Made by a program: the position numbers and the translations under genes. DNA of 64,000 bases from Sapria himalayana. Its lineage: Eukaryota > Streptophyta > Magnoliopsida > Malpighiales > Rafflesiaceae. The stretch covers positions 2,360,898 through 2,424,897 of the forward strand of contig JAREIK010001718.1 in NCBI GenBank assembly GCA_029783825.1, given 5' to 3'. Below are positions 12,193-24,515 of the stretch, piece after piece. The notes under the pieces were generated by a model. That model had not been told where the DNA came from. It saw only the letters and a program-made list of their open reading frames with translations, and did not search any database. The first letter of the stretch is position 1. Each line of letters opens with the position of its first letter.

Positions 12193-15100
12193 ATGAAGAT
12201 CGTCTCATGGAACGTAGGAGGTTTTAATTGCCCCCTTAAACACAAAGAAATTATTAGGCTTTTTAAGGCCTATAGGATAGATATCTTCGGAATCATAGAA
12301 GCTAAGTTGAATTCTGAGAAAATTGCTCGGTTTATGAAGACAAAGTTCAAGGGATATAAATCCCTATATAATTTTAATTCTCATAGAAATGGATGGATTC
12401 TAATTTTGTGGGATAGTCAAACGACGAGTACAGAAATCCTCTCCTCTTCATCTCAGCACATGTATCTTTAGGCATTGAATAAAGAAAAAGGATTATCTTT
12501 TAAGATATCTATAATATATGGCCTTCACTCTATTTCAAATAGGATGGATCTCTAGAAAGAGTTAAAAGAAAATGGGATGACACATGTCTCCCCATGAATT
12601 GTAGTGGGTGATTTTAACTCCTCTATGTCCGGACTAAATAGGATGGGTGGGAGAGTAGTAATGAATTATGAGTGTCGTGATGCCCTCAAATACATCTCAA
12701 GTTTAAGTCAAGAATATCTTTCCTTGTCTGGAAATTTCTTCACTTGGACAAATGGCATAGTTACCCGCAAGCTAGATAGGGCAATGGTGAATAGCGAGTC
12801 GGTGAACTTATGACTGGATAGTCACGCAAGATTCTTGGCCCCAAGAATTTTTTTAGATCATTGCCCAGTTTTAATAACTACTGAACCGAATGATAGACAG
12901 AGAAAGATCTCATTCAAATTTTGTAATATGTGGCTCTCTCATAAAGAGTCCACTCCTACATTGCTTAGAAGTTGGGAAGGAAATATTAGAGGGTTTTACA
13001 TGTTCTATTTAGTTAAAAATCTGAGAAAGTTGAAGGATCCTCTAAGAAGATTGAATGGAATGCATTATGCAAATATCAACACAAGGGTGGCTCTCACCAG
13101 AAAAGCCCTTCAAGAGCTTCAATCAAATATTCTGAAGTGCCCCAACAAGGTGCTGAAAGAGGAAGAAGTCTCTACCAAAATAAAATTGAGGAAACTTGAA
13201 AGATGTAACTATCTTTCCTAAGGCAAAAAGCTAAAATTAATTACATTAAACAAGGAAATAGGTGAACCAAGTTTTTCCATGCCCTAATGAGCTCAAAATT
13301 CAAGAAAATCAAGATTATAACTATTAAAAAGGAAGATGAGTGTTGTATAACATCCAATGAAGAAATAGTGGAAACCTTTGTCTCATACTACAAGAGCATG
13401 TTAGGCAATTCAAGTAGAGTGGAAAAAATTAGCTAGCAAATCTTGAGAGAAGGTAATGTATTACAATAAGAAGAGCATACATTACTTTCTTTATCCTTCA
13501 CTCCCGAAGAGATAAAGAAAGCTCTTTTCATGATGGATAACTTTTTCACCTAGCCCCAACGAGTTTACAGTAGAATTCTTCAAGTTCTCATGGTGTGAGA
13601 TTGAGAATGATGTAGTCAAAGCAATTAATGGCTTCTTTTATTCCAGAAGAATGCTAAGGCAAATAAATCGTGCCTATATATCATTGATACCAAAATCCTA
13701 ACACGCATCCATAGTTACAGAATATAGGCCTATATCGTGTTGCATAGTAATTTATAAGATTATTGCTAAGCTCATTGCATCTCAATTGAAATTGGTGTTG
13801 GGTGGCATAATAAATCTAGCCCAATGAGCTTATGCGAAGGGAAGACTAATTTCTGACAACTTCCTCCTTGTGCAAGATTTGATTATAAGATATGCAAGGA
13901 AAATAATCTCTCTAAGATACTTCCTCAAAATAGGCATACAAAAAGCATCCGACTCTGTTGAATGAGATTTCTTGAAAGAAGTTCTCCATAGACTAAACTT
14001 TCATCTACGATTCATCGAAATTATATATGAGTGCATAAGCACCATATCCTTCTCTATTATCATAAATGGGAAACTTCATGGATTCTTTAAAGGCAATAGA
14101 GGCATTGGGCAAGGGGATCCTATCTCTCCTTACCTCTTCGCACTTTGCATGGAATATCTTTCAAGACAACTAGTCTTTGTAATATCCTCGGAACTCTTCT
14201 CATTCCATCTGGGATGTGCACCCCTGAAAATATCTCATCTTATGTATGCTGATGATTTGATTGTTTTCTATAGAGAAGATTTAATGTCATTCCAAATGTC
14301 ATATAGTACTTCTCAGCTATATCTGGCTTGAATATCAACTCCTTCAAATCAAATATATTCTTTGGAGGAGTTGGGAAAAGACTTAAAATGGATATTCTGA
14401 AAAATTCTGGTTTCAAAAAGGTTACCATGCCCTTTGTTTTCCTTGGAGTTCCCTTATCTTCAAGCTTCCTAACATCTTCCTAACTTTTTATTCTATTGAA
14501 AAAAATTACCTCAGCCATTCATCAATGGGTAGGTAAAATTATTTTCAATTGCGAAAAAATTAGAGCTACTTCACGTGGTGATACAAGGCATCGAAGGATA
14601 CTGGTTCTCAATATTCCTCCTGCAAATTTATATTTTAAAGATGATTGATAATGCCTGTAGAAGATTCCTATGGGGCGGGCCCAAAATGGAAAGATATAGG
14701 CCTACAATTTCTTGGGCCAAAGTATGCACACCTATCCCTAGTGGAGGCCTAGGCCTTCTTGATATCTCTACATGGAACAAGATATTTTTTCTTAACTCTT
14801 TGGAGGTTAATAACTAGGACACACTTTGGGTTAAGTGGGTCCACCATGTTTATCTCAATTCTAAGAATATATGGGACTACCACAAATTCAAAGGAGACCC
14901 TTCTCAATGGAAAGGCCTTATTTTTATACGGAATATTCTTATTGAGAAAGCTGAATCAAGAGAGCAAGCCAAAAAACTATTAATAGGGTGGAGCGAGAAT
15001 GAAATACTAATTTCTAGAGCATATAATTATCTTATGGGAACATGCAATATTAAAGCAAAATCTTGGACAAAATCCATATGGATAAAGCACCACACATCCA

Positions 15101-15540
15101 AGCACACAATTTATCTTTGGATCGATGGTATGGAAGATTAAGAACGAAAGATCAAGAGTTTTTAATGCCCGATAACACTAGCTGTGAATTCTTCTCTTGC
15201 ACACAAGCCATGGACCATATGTATTTAACTTGCAGTGACTCAATTCGGTATGGACAGACTAAAAAATTGGAACAGAATTAAAAGTAATGTTGAATCTTTT
15301 TCAACCATTTTGAAAGAGATGAAAGCCAATCACAATAAGGAAAGCCCAAAAAACATGGTATAGAAAGCAACGTTTGCAGCTGCTGTATACTATATCTGGA
15401 GGGCGCGAAACAAAAGACTTTTCGAAGGAAAAGCTCAAGATCATGAAATTTTAGCTAGGAAAATCAAAACTGAAATTTACATTATATTCGACAAAGAATA
15501 TAATGCTTTGAATCTATTGTAGCTTATACCGAATTTTTGA
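12193..15540 (+). pseudogene. LINE ORF2: endonuclease and reverse transcriptase, broken
   Basis: ORF2 nicks target DNA and copies the LINE RNA there. The start ATG at 12193 gives MKIVSWNVGGFN, the first motif of AP-type endonucleases. IIEAKLN at about 12295 stands for the ETK block, GDFNSSMS at 12607 for GDFN, and LDHCPVL at about 12853 for SDHxPV. Reverse transcriptase runs from about 13500 to 14340: EYRPISCC, then GIGQGDPISPYLFA, then MYADDLIVF at about 14241. The YADD catalytic pair is intact. 14575-14817 holds FLWGG and ISWAKVCTPIPSGGLGLLD, and 14950-15260 the C-terminal zinc-finger region (CEFFSC and DHMYLTC). Stops near 12469 and 13219, plus several frameshifts, rule out a working protein. 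Confidence 0.85.
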
Positions 15541-15573
15541 TAGTAAAATATTATTACTTATCAAAAAAAAAAA
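15541..15573 (+). other. LINE 3' end and A-tail
   Basis: tagtaaaatattattactta followed by tc and an 11-base A run (15563-15573). This is the usual close of plant L1 elements and fixes the 3' end of the LINE. Confidence 0.75.
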
Positions 15574-16027
15574 GATTCCTATGCAAATTAAAAATCCCTA
15601 TGCACATAAAATAATAGTTTTTGTTTTGTCCACCATTTACATTAATTATTTTTTATATCTACCCTTCTAAATAATTATCATTCTCCACTCATCTTCTATG
15701 ATAATTTTCCCAAATTTAAAAATGCAAAGCATGCACTTTCACACAAATTATAATCATTGTTCAAATATAATGACATTGCTTGTATAATAATTTGGGGGAA
15801 TTAAGTTTTGGGTTACTTCCCCAAAAATTATTAAAAAATAGAAACTAAACTTTTAATATTTGAAAAAAAAAGTCACAACTTATAAATAAATTAAAAATAA
15901 GGGAACTCGAATTCGTAAGTACTAAACTACCCTCTTCCTTACCCCTTACACTCGACCTCGCCCTCGCTCCTCACCTTTTGCCCTTGCCCCTCTCTTCCCA
16001 CCCTTTTCCCCCTGCCGCTCTCCACAA

Positions 16028-16119
16028 GCTCGAACATGGAGCTCCAGTGAGCTCGAACATGGAGCTCCAGTGAGCTCGAACATGGAGCTCCAGTGAGCTC
16101 GAACATGGAGCTCACTAGA
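16028..16119 (+). repeat. 23-bp tandem repeat, four copies
   Basis: Head-to-tail units of 23 bp (gctcgaacatggagctccag plus three bases) starting at 16028, 16051, 16074 and 16097, almost identical. Each unit contains one complete GAGCTC and another spans each junction. Confidence 0.9.
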
Positions 16120-16373
16120 GCTCCACGAATGAGCTCATTGGAGCACCTCGAGCTCCATTGTGAAGCTCGACGGAACTTTACGAGCTCCAGCAAGCTCCAC
16201 GATTGAGCTCCTTTTGAGCTCGATGGAGCTCCACAAAGGACGTGGAGGGTGAGGGAAGATGAGCGAGTAAGAAGATGGGTGAGGAAGAGGGTGAGTGGGA
16301 GGGGCAGGCAGGAGGGGCAGGCGAGAGAGGTAGGGGAGAGGGGCGATAGTAGTTTAAAGCTTATGAATTCAAT

Positions 16374-16830
16374 GAGCTCTAGTGAGCTCCTTTGTGGAGC
16401 TCGAGGAGATCAGTCGAATTCCATGATGGAGCTCTGGAACTCAATCATTGAGCTCCAGGGAGCTCCACGAAGTATTAAGGAGCTCACTGGAGCTACTCGA
16501 GCTCCAGCTAGCTCAAAGTGGAGCTCCTGTAGCTCCATCGTTAAGCTCCTGGACCTCCATCGTGGAGCTCGACGAAGCTCCTTGAGCTCCACGAAGGAGC
16601 TCGCCGGAGCTCCTTGAGCTCCATGATGGAGCTCCAGTGAGCTCCTTCGTGGAGCTCATGGAGATCCAGCAAGCGCGAAGTGGAACTCGACGGAGGTCTA
16701 TCGTGGAGCTCGCTAGAGCTCGACGGAGTTCCATCGTGGAGCTCACTGGAGCTCGACGGAGGTCCATCGTGGAGCTCGACGGAGGTCCATCATGGAGCTC
16801 GAGGAGCTTTACGAAGGAGCTCCTGGAGAT
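16374..16830. repeat. GAGCTC palindrome array
   Basis: Dozens of GAGCTC hexamers (SacI sites) spaced mostly 8-25 bases apart, many as mirrored pairs such as gagctccacgaaggagctc that can fold into short hairpins. Recurring words are catcgtggagctc and gctcgacggaggtc. Confidence 0.85.
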
Positions 16831-17345
16831 GGGAGGAGGGAGAATGATGGGAAGAGAAGGGCGAGAGGTGAGGGGAGATGGGTGATGGGGGGAGGAGCAT
16901 TACCACGTAGTTTCTAGACGGGCATTGCCAGCGTGTTTCTAGACGTACTAGTTTGTGCATATTTTTGAAACCCGACTTAAATTTTGGATTTTTAATTTTA
17001 AATGCATTATTTTGGTACAAAGCTCATTTTTATAGTACCAATTATTTAAGACGTTTCGATATGCAATCATAGATGACCCCAAATGCCGGCCAACAAAAAA
17101 AATTATATTTTGGGTCCCCAAAATGAAATATTGATATTTTAGTACTCTCTCAAATAAATTTTCAAAAAAGACCCCAAAACATAAATATTTATATTTTGCG
17201 ATCCCAAAAATTATAAACCTGAATATAGTCTCATGTTGACATATCCTTTTGAAAAAAAAATATTGAGTGTTTTTAAATTTCTAAAATACCTAGGAAAAAG
17301 CAGTTTTCTTTTTATTTTAATTAAAAGTTAATTATTTTTGATTTA

Positions 17346-17384
<39 letters not shown>
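17346..17384 (+). repeat. (GT)n microsatellite
   Basis: About 19 GT units with one GC interruption near the start. Confidence 0.95.
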
Positions 17385-17386
<2 letters not shown>

Positions 17387-17737
17387 CTTTTTCAAATTTT
17401 CCCCCACATCCTCAAAAAATAGAAAATAGGTTTTTGCATAAACAATGTTTACAAAAAAATTATTTCACAAAAATTATATTTGTTTACGTTAAATCTACTT
17501 ATATAGTTAAAATAAAAAGCATGAAAGTTTATATAAGTCAAAAAATATTTACTTTATACTATATATGTCAAAACTATATTCTTATATATATACACATATA
17601 TATGTATATAATTATCTACTTTAAAATTTGTATTCATTAATACATTACATATGTAAGTATATAATTATATATACTTTAAAATTGTATACATTATATGCTA
17701 AAGCTATATGGTTATGTATATAGTGTTAAACTATATA

Positions 17738-17738
<1 letters not shown>

Positions 17739-17768
<30 letters not shown>
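17739..17768 (+). repeat. (AC)n(AT)n microsatellite
   Basis: About 11 AC units followed directly by a short AT run. Confidence 0.9.
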
Positions 17769-18136
17769 AACTAAATGTGATTAATAGTTTAAACTATATT
17801 ATAGTTATATATAGTTTAATTTTCTTTAATGTGAATGGTTTGGAGGTTTTGGTAAATAGTTAGTTATAACTATATAGTTAGTTATATGTATAACGTATAG
17901 TTAAACTATATTAGATATGGTGTAATATATATAATTAAATTATATATAGTTAAACTTTATATAGTCAAACCATAATATCTATAGTTTATATATCCTTATA
18001 TATATACACACACATTATATATAGTTTAACTATATAATCAGAAATATATATTTTACATATATAATTTTCATATATAGTTATAAAGTATATATAATTATAT
18101 ATATATATGTACATGTATATATAACTATATAGCATT

Positions 18137-18865
18137 TGTTGGGGTAGAATATTTCGACCATAGTTTATTTGAAATAATAAAAGAATGAGAATGATGGTTG
18201 ATTATTTAAACAATGAAAGCAAATAAAATCAACTCAAAATGAAGAAAAACCTCAAAATAAAAATTCTGAAAAATACAATCAAGTGAAGATAAAGTTCAAG
18301 TAACAAAAATGATAAAGTGAATGATATATACTAAAAACTTCTTTATACGTACAAGAGTCAAGAAGTTCATAAAGTGCACTACGCCCAAAAATAATATTTT
18401 AGACCAAAATATATATTTTTGGATATAAAACTCTAAAATTAAAAAATCTAGTACATATACACAAACTTAGTATTTTGGATTGAATGTTCTAGATCTCTCT
18501 TTCTGTGTTATTCTTTATGTGATTAGGTCGGTTTAATGGTTTTATACTTTATAGCTTGAAATCAACAATGTGATGATATCATTATTTCTAGACCAAAGAA
18601 GAGATTATGTATGTATCTTTCAATATTTAAAGTTGCCCAAGCTCCAATTTCTTATGACATACAATCTTGTACACAAGAAAAAAGCAAAAACCAACAACAT
18701 CCACTTTGCATGCACCAAAATTATAAATACACTGTGATTAAATATATAATATGCACAAATAATACATAGAAAATAAATCACACATCAATGCATATATCGA
18801 ATGCACGTATTATAATTTAGACATAATCACATAAATAAATAAATTATAATATTCAAATCAATGTG

Positions 18866-18903
<38 letters not shown>

Positions 18904-19374
18904 TTTGTGCCATAGCTTCTAGAACTCAAAACCAAAAATAATTTAAGTGGTAGAAATGCATACGGACTTTTCACACCCTATTATATGTAAAAAACAATAA
19001 TGCATTGTATCTCAAACACCCTATATTTTTCATGCACAGTATTAGAGGGCACCACGCGTAGGGTCTTTCATGCAGACTTGCTGAAAAAAAAGCACTGCCA
19101 ACAAAATGCACCTCACTTTTCTCGCACACACTAGTTTTCATTTCTATCTATTTATAAAGACCAGATGGAAAAACTCACTCATACAAGAGAGTACCATGCT
19201 TGCCCTCTTTGCAAAAATAGGAATGTTCCCATTTTTAAAAATTTTTAAAATATTTTTTATTTTAAAAACATAGGATATTATCCCACACATTTGATCTACC
19301 ATTTTCGATGCCTTCAGAGAAATAAAACAAACAAAATAAAAAAACCAATCTACTCAACTCGGGAAAACCCAACA
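18137..19374 (-). repeat. 3' LTR of Copia-B
   Basis: On the plus strand it runs from tgttggggtagaat to gggaaaacccaaca, 1238 bp. It aligns along its length with the LTR at 23170-24352. It contains a (GA)n run at 18869-18900 that the partner lacks. Confidence 0.85.
18869..18900 (+). repeat. (GA)16 microsatellite inside LTR
   Basis: Perfect GA run. The matching place in the other LTR (near 23890) has only a short aggaaataaagag, so the run expanded after insertion or was lost from the partner. Confidence 0.9.
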
Positions 19375-19390
19375 AATCTCCCCCTCTGCC
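19375..19390 (-). promoter_or_regulatory. Polypurine tract of Copia-B
   Basis: Minus strand ggcagagggggagatt directly before the 3' LTR. This is the usual copia plus-strand DNA primer and confirms the orientation. Confidence 0.75.
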
Positions 19391-22300
19391 TTAGGCTGGA
19401 AGATATATACCATTATATATCTTAAACAAATTAAACTTTGCTGATGAAAATGATTTCATAAATATATTAGAAATATTTTTATTCATGTGCATTTTTTCAA
19501 GTATAACAGACTTTTTATCTAATACATCTTATATCTAGTGATAATGTAAATTAATGTGTTTTGACCTACTATGGAAGATCAAATTCATAGAGAGATGTAT
19601 AGTACTTTGATTATTGAACTGTATAATATACGTATCTTATAGCAAATCTAAGTCTTCAAAAACTTTCATCCATAAAGTTTCATTGCAAGCTTCAATAGCT
19701 GCAATAAACTCAAGGTTAGTGCTAGATAGTGCTACACACTTCTATAGTTTAGATTGATAAAGGATATAGATTCCCCTCCAAAGTTTATAAGATAACATGA
19801 GGTGGATCTTTATGAATCTAATCACAAGCCATATTAGAATCATGATATTTGAGAAAAATGAGTGTTAGCCCATCCAAGCATAAAAATAGCTAAGAAGTCC
19901 CCCATAAGTACCTTAGGATAGATTTCACTATATCCTAAAGATGTTTTTTGTGTTCGACAGAAAACAATCACCAATGCCGATAGCATGTATTATATCAAGT
20001 CAAGTGCATACCATAGAATATATATGACTGCCAACTATTGAGGCATAAGAGATATGACTCATGTCTCTCCTTTTTTTTATCAATATTGGGACTATGCATG
20101 ATACTCAACTTACAATATTTATCTAAGTGAGTTGAGACTAGTTTAGTCTCATTCAGGAAAAATTTCTTAAGAATTTTACCAATGTATCATTCTTGAGATA
20201 ACTAGATACGCCTAGAAGGCATATCCCAGATAACATTCATACCTAAAATATACATTACTAGGAAAAAATTTTTAATTTAAAAAGACTTTTTCTACCTCAT
20301 CATTAATGCTCTATTACGACCAATAATCAATATGTTTACATAAGATAAAAGTAAAAGTATATTATCAACAACTGATAACTAACAAATACACATTGATTAT
20401 AAGATGTGTGTGCTGAAAGTCATGAGACTCCATCAACAATTAAAATTTATTATACCACTTACTAAGAGCTTGATTAAGACAGTACAAGCTCTTGTTCAGT
20501 TTACAATTAAAATATTCATTCCCTCCTATTATGAATCCTTTAGGCTAATTAATATAGAGAGTCTCATGAAGGTTACCATGAAAAAAATATAGTCTTTACA
20601 TTGATTTGATTAATTTCCAAGTTCGAGGTAGCAGCCAAACTTAGAACTACTTGAATAGAAGATAATTTTCACTATCAGAGAAAATATCTCATCAAAATTA
20701 ATTCATTTCTTTTGACTAATCCTTTGACTACTAACCGAGGCTTGTATCTTGGTTTAGAATTAGCATCACTGGGTTTTAGTCTAAAGAGCTATCTATTTTT
20801 CAAATATTGCTTTCCATTTAATAAGAGTGCTAGATCATAAGTCTTGCTGATGTGATGAAACTTCATCTCTTCCTACATAGCCTAAATTCATTCCTTTATA
20901 TTCTCAAAAGAGATGGCCTCTTGAAAAGTCTCGGACTAACCTGCATCCATGAGTAATATGAAATTATAGAATCTAGAGGATATCTAGTTAGACCTAGATG
21001 ATCTTCTCATTTCAGACTGAGATGTATCATGATGAACAACTAGGTTCTGCCTAGTTCTAGCTAAAATATGGTTTCTCACCTTTTTAATAGCTATATCCTA
21101 TGGCTCAAAGATGTCATGCATATAATATAGCTCAAAAATATTAGTAGTATCCTAAAGCTCAAAAATATCAGGCGGCTACCCAATTCCTTGCCCTTGATTA
21201 GACTTATCTCTAGAGGAACTAGCATCAAATCTATGCAAATAGAAATCTATATGGTATCACTCTCATCTCTGCTCGGATGACTGCCATACATAAATTAGCC
21301 CTCCAGAAAAATTTCATCTCTACCTAGAACAAATTTCTTGAAAATTAGGTCCCATTGTCTACACCCAAACTTTTAGTGTCCATAGTTAATTAAGATACAT
21401 AGATATGAAATACCATCGAGTTCAAATTATTCATCTTTTGGAATATAAATGAAAGCTTTGTAGCCAAAAATGTGTAAGTGATCATATGTGATATCTTTAC
21501 TAATCTAGATTTTATTAGGAATATCTCCGTCCATGGTGATAGTAGGGTATATATCGATTAGAACAATAGCCAAAGACATAGATTCTCTCCAAAATTTATT
21601 GGAAAGATGTGCATAAAAAATATGCACCAAACTCTCTCCTCAATAGTTTGGTTCATCCTCTCAACAATGTCATTTAATTCTACCATCTTGCCTGGTATCT
21701 TTTCTTGTGTAATATCATGTGATACATAATAGTTATCAAACTGACCTCGATATTCTCTCTTATTATTAGAACATTTGAAGATCAATTTCATATTGGTCTA
21801 TTTCTCAACTCTAGCATGAAAATCCTGAAAGATAGGAAAAACAATCTTTCATTTTTAGTGTATATGCTCATACCTTCCTAAAGTGATCATCAATGAATGT
21901 GACAATATAAAGGGCACCACCAAGTGTTTTTCTCTTCATAGAGGAGACATCAATATGAATCAAATCAAGAATATTCGATCTCCTCAAAGCTGTACAAGAA
22001 TGAAAAGGTGATCTATAGCTTTTTCTAATATATAGTCCATACACTAATTTAAAGAAGATATTTAGTCAAATGATAAGATATTCTTTCTAGCTAGGGGTTG
22101 AAGGCCTTTCTCACTAATGTAACCAAATATCATGTACCAAAGATCAATATTTTTTATGGTGAATAACATTTGTCTGATCTTCATGTACTATTTGGTTGAG
22201 TGACATACAAAGCACTCTTTTTCTTATCCCTCACAATAACTAATGTACCCTTGACCAGCTCCCAAAAACCATCACCAAAATAACTTATACATCTTATGTC

Positions 22301-22955
22301 ATCATGCATGCCAAAAGATATCATGTTTATATGAATATCTAGTACATACTAGATATCTCTTAGCATTAGTTGATGTCCTATATATATCTATAGAAAAATG
22401 ACTCTCGTGCCTAAAATATATGATGTCTCACTATTACACATTTTTCTATATCATAATCTCCATGTGTATAGGTAGTGAAAAAGTTGATGTGTGGGGTGAT
22501 ATGAAATAATACTCTTGAGTCAATAAATCAATCATCCTTTTGAGATACATTATTAGTAGAACTATTATTGCAAAACAACATCAAGTCACCTTTTGAGGTG
22601 ACATTGACCACTTGCTTGAGTCTCTCTCCTCTCATGCGTTGTTGTTGTAATTTTTTCCAAAAATAACTATCCTTTTTTCATGGGAATTTCAAATAGACTT
22701 TAATTTTTTTCTAAGCTTGGGTTCCCTCATTTCTTTTGAAGCATGTTGATAAGTATCACTACTTATTCATTGCCAAATTATGGAGGCATCCCTAAAATAT
22801 AGGTCTTCCCATTCTTCTTCACTCAACTTTTTTGGTTTAACTTTCTTCATCATAGTGTCGTATAGCTATTTGACTATAAGATAGTCACGCATTCTATTTT
22901 TGAAAATAAAATAATTAATCCCAATTAACTTATTTATTATAGGAAAATCCTCCAT
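19391..22955 (-). pseudogene. Copia-B gag-pol polyprotein (broken)
   Basis: Replication polyprotein of a copia element. The gag start at 22955 reads MEDFPIINKLIGINYFIFKN. A protease-like stretch lies near 22480-22560 (IDSRVLFHIT, where the family has LDSGASxHxT). The integrase core has its longest open stretch at 21558-21791: KREYRGQFDNYYVSHDITQE, then VERMNQTIEERV, equivalent to the NGGEYxGxF and ERxNRTI blocks. Reverse transcriptase spans about 20720-20230: FDEIFS, then NKSL-like, then YVNILIIG at 20331-20344, where the YVDD catalytic Asp pair is gone. RNase H reads EFIAAIEACNETLW at about 19680-19720. Stops and shifts occur throughout. Confidence 0.8.
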
Positions 22956-23154
22956 AATACTAATAAAAAATATAGACCAAAAGTAATCAACTCAAAAAAA
23001 ATCCCAAAATCTGTTCAAAATCACTATATTGATATTGAAATAATTGAATACCAATATAATGATAATGAATAGACTGAATATCATCACAATATCTATGAGG
23101 AATGTCCTCCTCAATAGAAATCCAAATATTACTTTTTGGGTGGAATTGGATCAT

Positions 23155-23169
23155 CACTTTGATACGAGT
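23155..23169 (-). promoter_or_regulatory. Primer-binding region of Copia-B
   Basis: Minus strand actcgtatcaaagtg directly after the 5' LTR end. It resembles the initiator-tRNA-Met site tggtatcagagc used by plant copia elements, with several mismatches. Confidence 0.55.
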
Positions 23170-24352
23170 TGTTGGGTAAGAACATTTTGATCATGGTTTA
23201 TTCGAAACTACAAAATAATAGGAATGTTGTTTGGTTAATTAAATAAAAAAAGAAAATAAAATCAATATCACAAAATGAAGAAAAACTGCAATATAAAAAT
23301 TCTGAAAATATAATCTTGTGAAAGCAAAGTTCAAGCAACAACAATGACAAATCAAATGATATATGCTAAAGACTTATGCACATCTACATGAAGTCCATAA
23401 GACACACTATGCACAATATGTTTATTTTGTACTAAAATATATCTTTTAGGATATAAAATCATAGAAATCAAAAATCCATTACATATACATAGATTTGAGA
23501 TTTTGGGGTAAATGCTCTAGATCTCTTCTCCATATTATTTTTTTAGGTAATTACATTAATTCTTTAGATTTATAGCTTAGAATCCACAATGTGATGGCAT
23601 CATTATTTCTAGACTAAAGAAGAAATTCTATCTATAGTTTTCAGATCTTCGAAGTTTTCAAAATTCTAATTTGTTTTATGTCATACAACATGTACACAAA
23701 TAAAAACAAATACTAGTAGCATCAACACTACACACACTAAAATTATAAATACATTGTGATTTTGTATATAATCTACAACATAATATACAAAAAATAAATC
23801 ATACATCAATTCACATGTTGAACATATATATTATAATTTAAACATGATCACATAAATAAATAAATTATAATACTCAAACTAGTGGGTAGAGGAAATAAAG
23901 AGAAACTTTGTGCGTTAACTTTTAGAACTTAAAAGTCAAAACTAGAAATAATAAAAATTGTAGAAATATACACTAACTATTCACACACCTTATTCTATGT
24001 AAAAAAAAAGAAAATACACTGTAACTTGAGCACCCAATATTTTTCATGCATAGTATTAGAGGCCACCATGCACAGGGTCTTTAATGCACACCTTAGTTAT
24101 AAAAAATGCACTACCAAACAAATGCACACTCATTGTAACTTGCACACCCTCTTCGATGGGGGCACTCCCTCCATCGAAGAGGGAATCATGCATGCTCTTT
24201 TGTGAAAATGAGAATGTTCCTATTTTCTAAAAGTTAAAAAAAACTTTTTGTAAAGATAGAACATGAGATTTTATCCCATGTATTTGGCCTACCATAAAAT
24301 AAAACAAACAAAATAAACAAAATTAGTCTACCTAACTCAGGCAGACCCAATA
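23170..24352 (-). repeat. 5' LTR of Copia-B
   Basis: 1183 bp. Element-sense start tattgggtctgcctgagtt; the first bases were probably TGTTGGG and have mutated. It ends ...cccaaca next to the primer-binding region. It carries a perfect 13-bp hairpin at 24147-24183. Confidence 0.8.
24147..24183. other. Perfect hairpin inside Copia-B LTR
   Basis: Arms ccctcttcgatgg (24147-24159) and ccatcgaagaggg (24171-24183), 13 bp perfect, with an 11-nt loop. It lies about 170-205 bases from the LTR start, in the U3-like part. A weaker palindrome occupies a similar part of the Copia-C LTR (57926-57945). The Copia-B partner LTR lacks it. Confidence 0.8.
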
Positions 24353-24515
24353 GTTTTGAGATATATATCATAAAGTATATAGTTTTCAATATATAACTAT
24401 ATAACTTTAGGATATATATATATGTATGTATGTATGCATGTATATACATATAACATAAATATATATATAGTCTTCTTGAAAAGTGTTTGTAGAAAACACT
24501 ATTTACATGAAAATT

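Larger units (their letters stand above)
9361..15573 (+). mobile_element. L1-clade LINE, nearly full length, decayed
   Basis: Non-LTR retrotransposon of plant L1 type, about 6.2 kb. In order it has ORF1 with a DUF4283-like domain and one CCHC knuckle, a spacer of about 1.2 kb (10981-12192), ORF2 with endonuclease, reverse transcriptase and C-terminal zinc-finger region, and a short A-tail after attattacttatc. Both ORFs carry stops and frameshifts. The 5' end is set at the first ORF1 ATG, so the true start is probably a little upstream. No target duplication was identified. Confidence 0.85.
15794..16903. mobile_element. Mutator-like GAGCTC element, copy 1 (right end missing)
   Basis: The left 140 bases (gggggaattaagttttgggt onward) align with the TIR of the element at 41312-42203. 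They share a stretch with agtcacaactt and ataaataaattaaaa, and the exit taccctc into C-rich sequence. The inside is GC-rich and built of GAGCTC repeats (16028-16119 and 16374-16830) with purine-rich runs (16240-16350, 16830-16885). No matching inverted end is seen on the right, where the sequence changes character near 16903. Open frames on both strands here come from the low-complexity repeats and are not genes. Confidence 0.65.
16904..18136. other. AT-rich stretch with simple repeats
   Basis: No gene. The word gtttctagacg occurs twice (about 16910 and 16938). 17580-18130 is a dense degenerate field of tatagttaaactatat-like palindromes. Copia-B is inserted at its right edge, and similar sequence resumes after Copia-B at 24353. 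Confidence 0.5.
18137..24352 (-). mobile_element. Copia-B: full-structure Ty1/copia retrotransposon (dead)
   Basis: About 6.2 kb, minus orientation, with two LTRs of 1.2 kb (18137-19374 and 23170-24352), a primer-binding region inside the right LTR and a polypurine tract inside the left LTR. The polyprotein order is gag, protease, integrase, reverse transcriptase, RNase H, which defines Ty1/copia. The LTRs differ visibly by many substitutions and indels, so the insertion is old. The flanking five bases (gcatt and gtttt) do not form a clean target duplication. Confidence 0.85.

Noticed and set aside
16249..16885. Frames of 60-122 codons rich in Ser, Glu, Leu and Arg
   Set aside because: Produced by GAGCTC repeats read in any frame on both strands.
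24147..24183. MicroRNA precursor
   Set aside because: The 13-bp stem is too short for a plant miRNA precursor and it sits inside an LTR.
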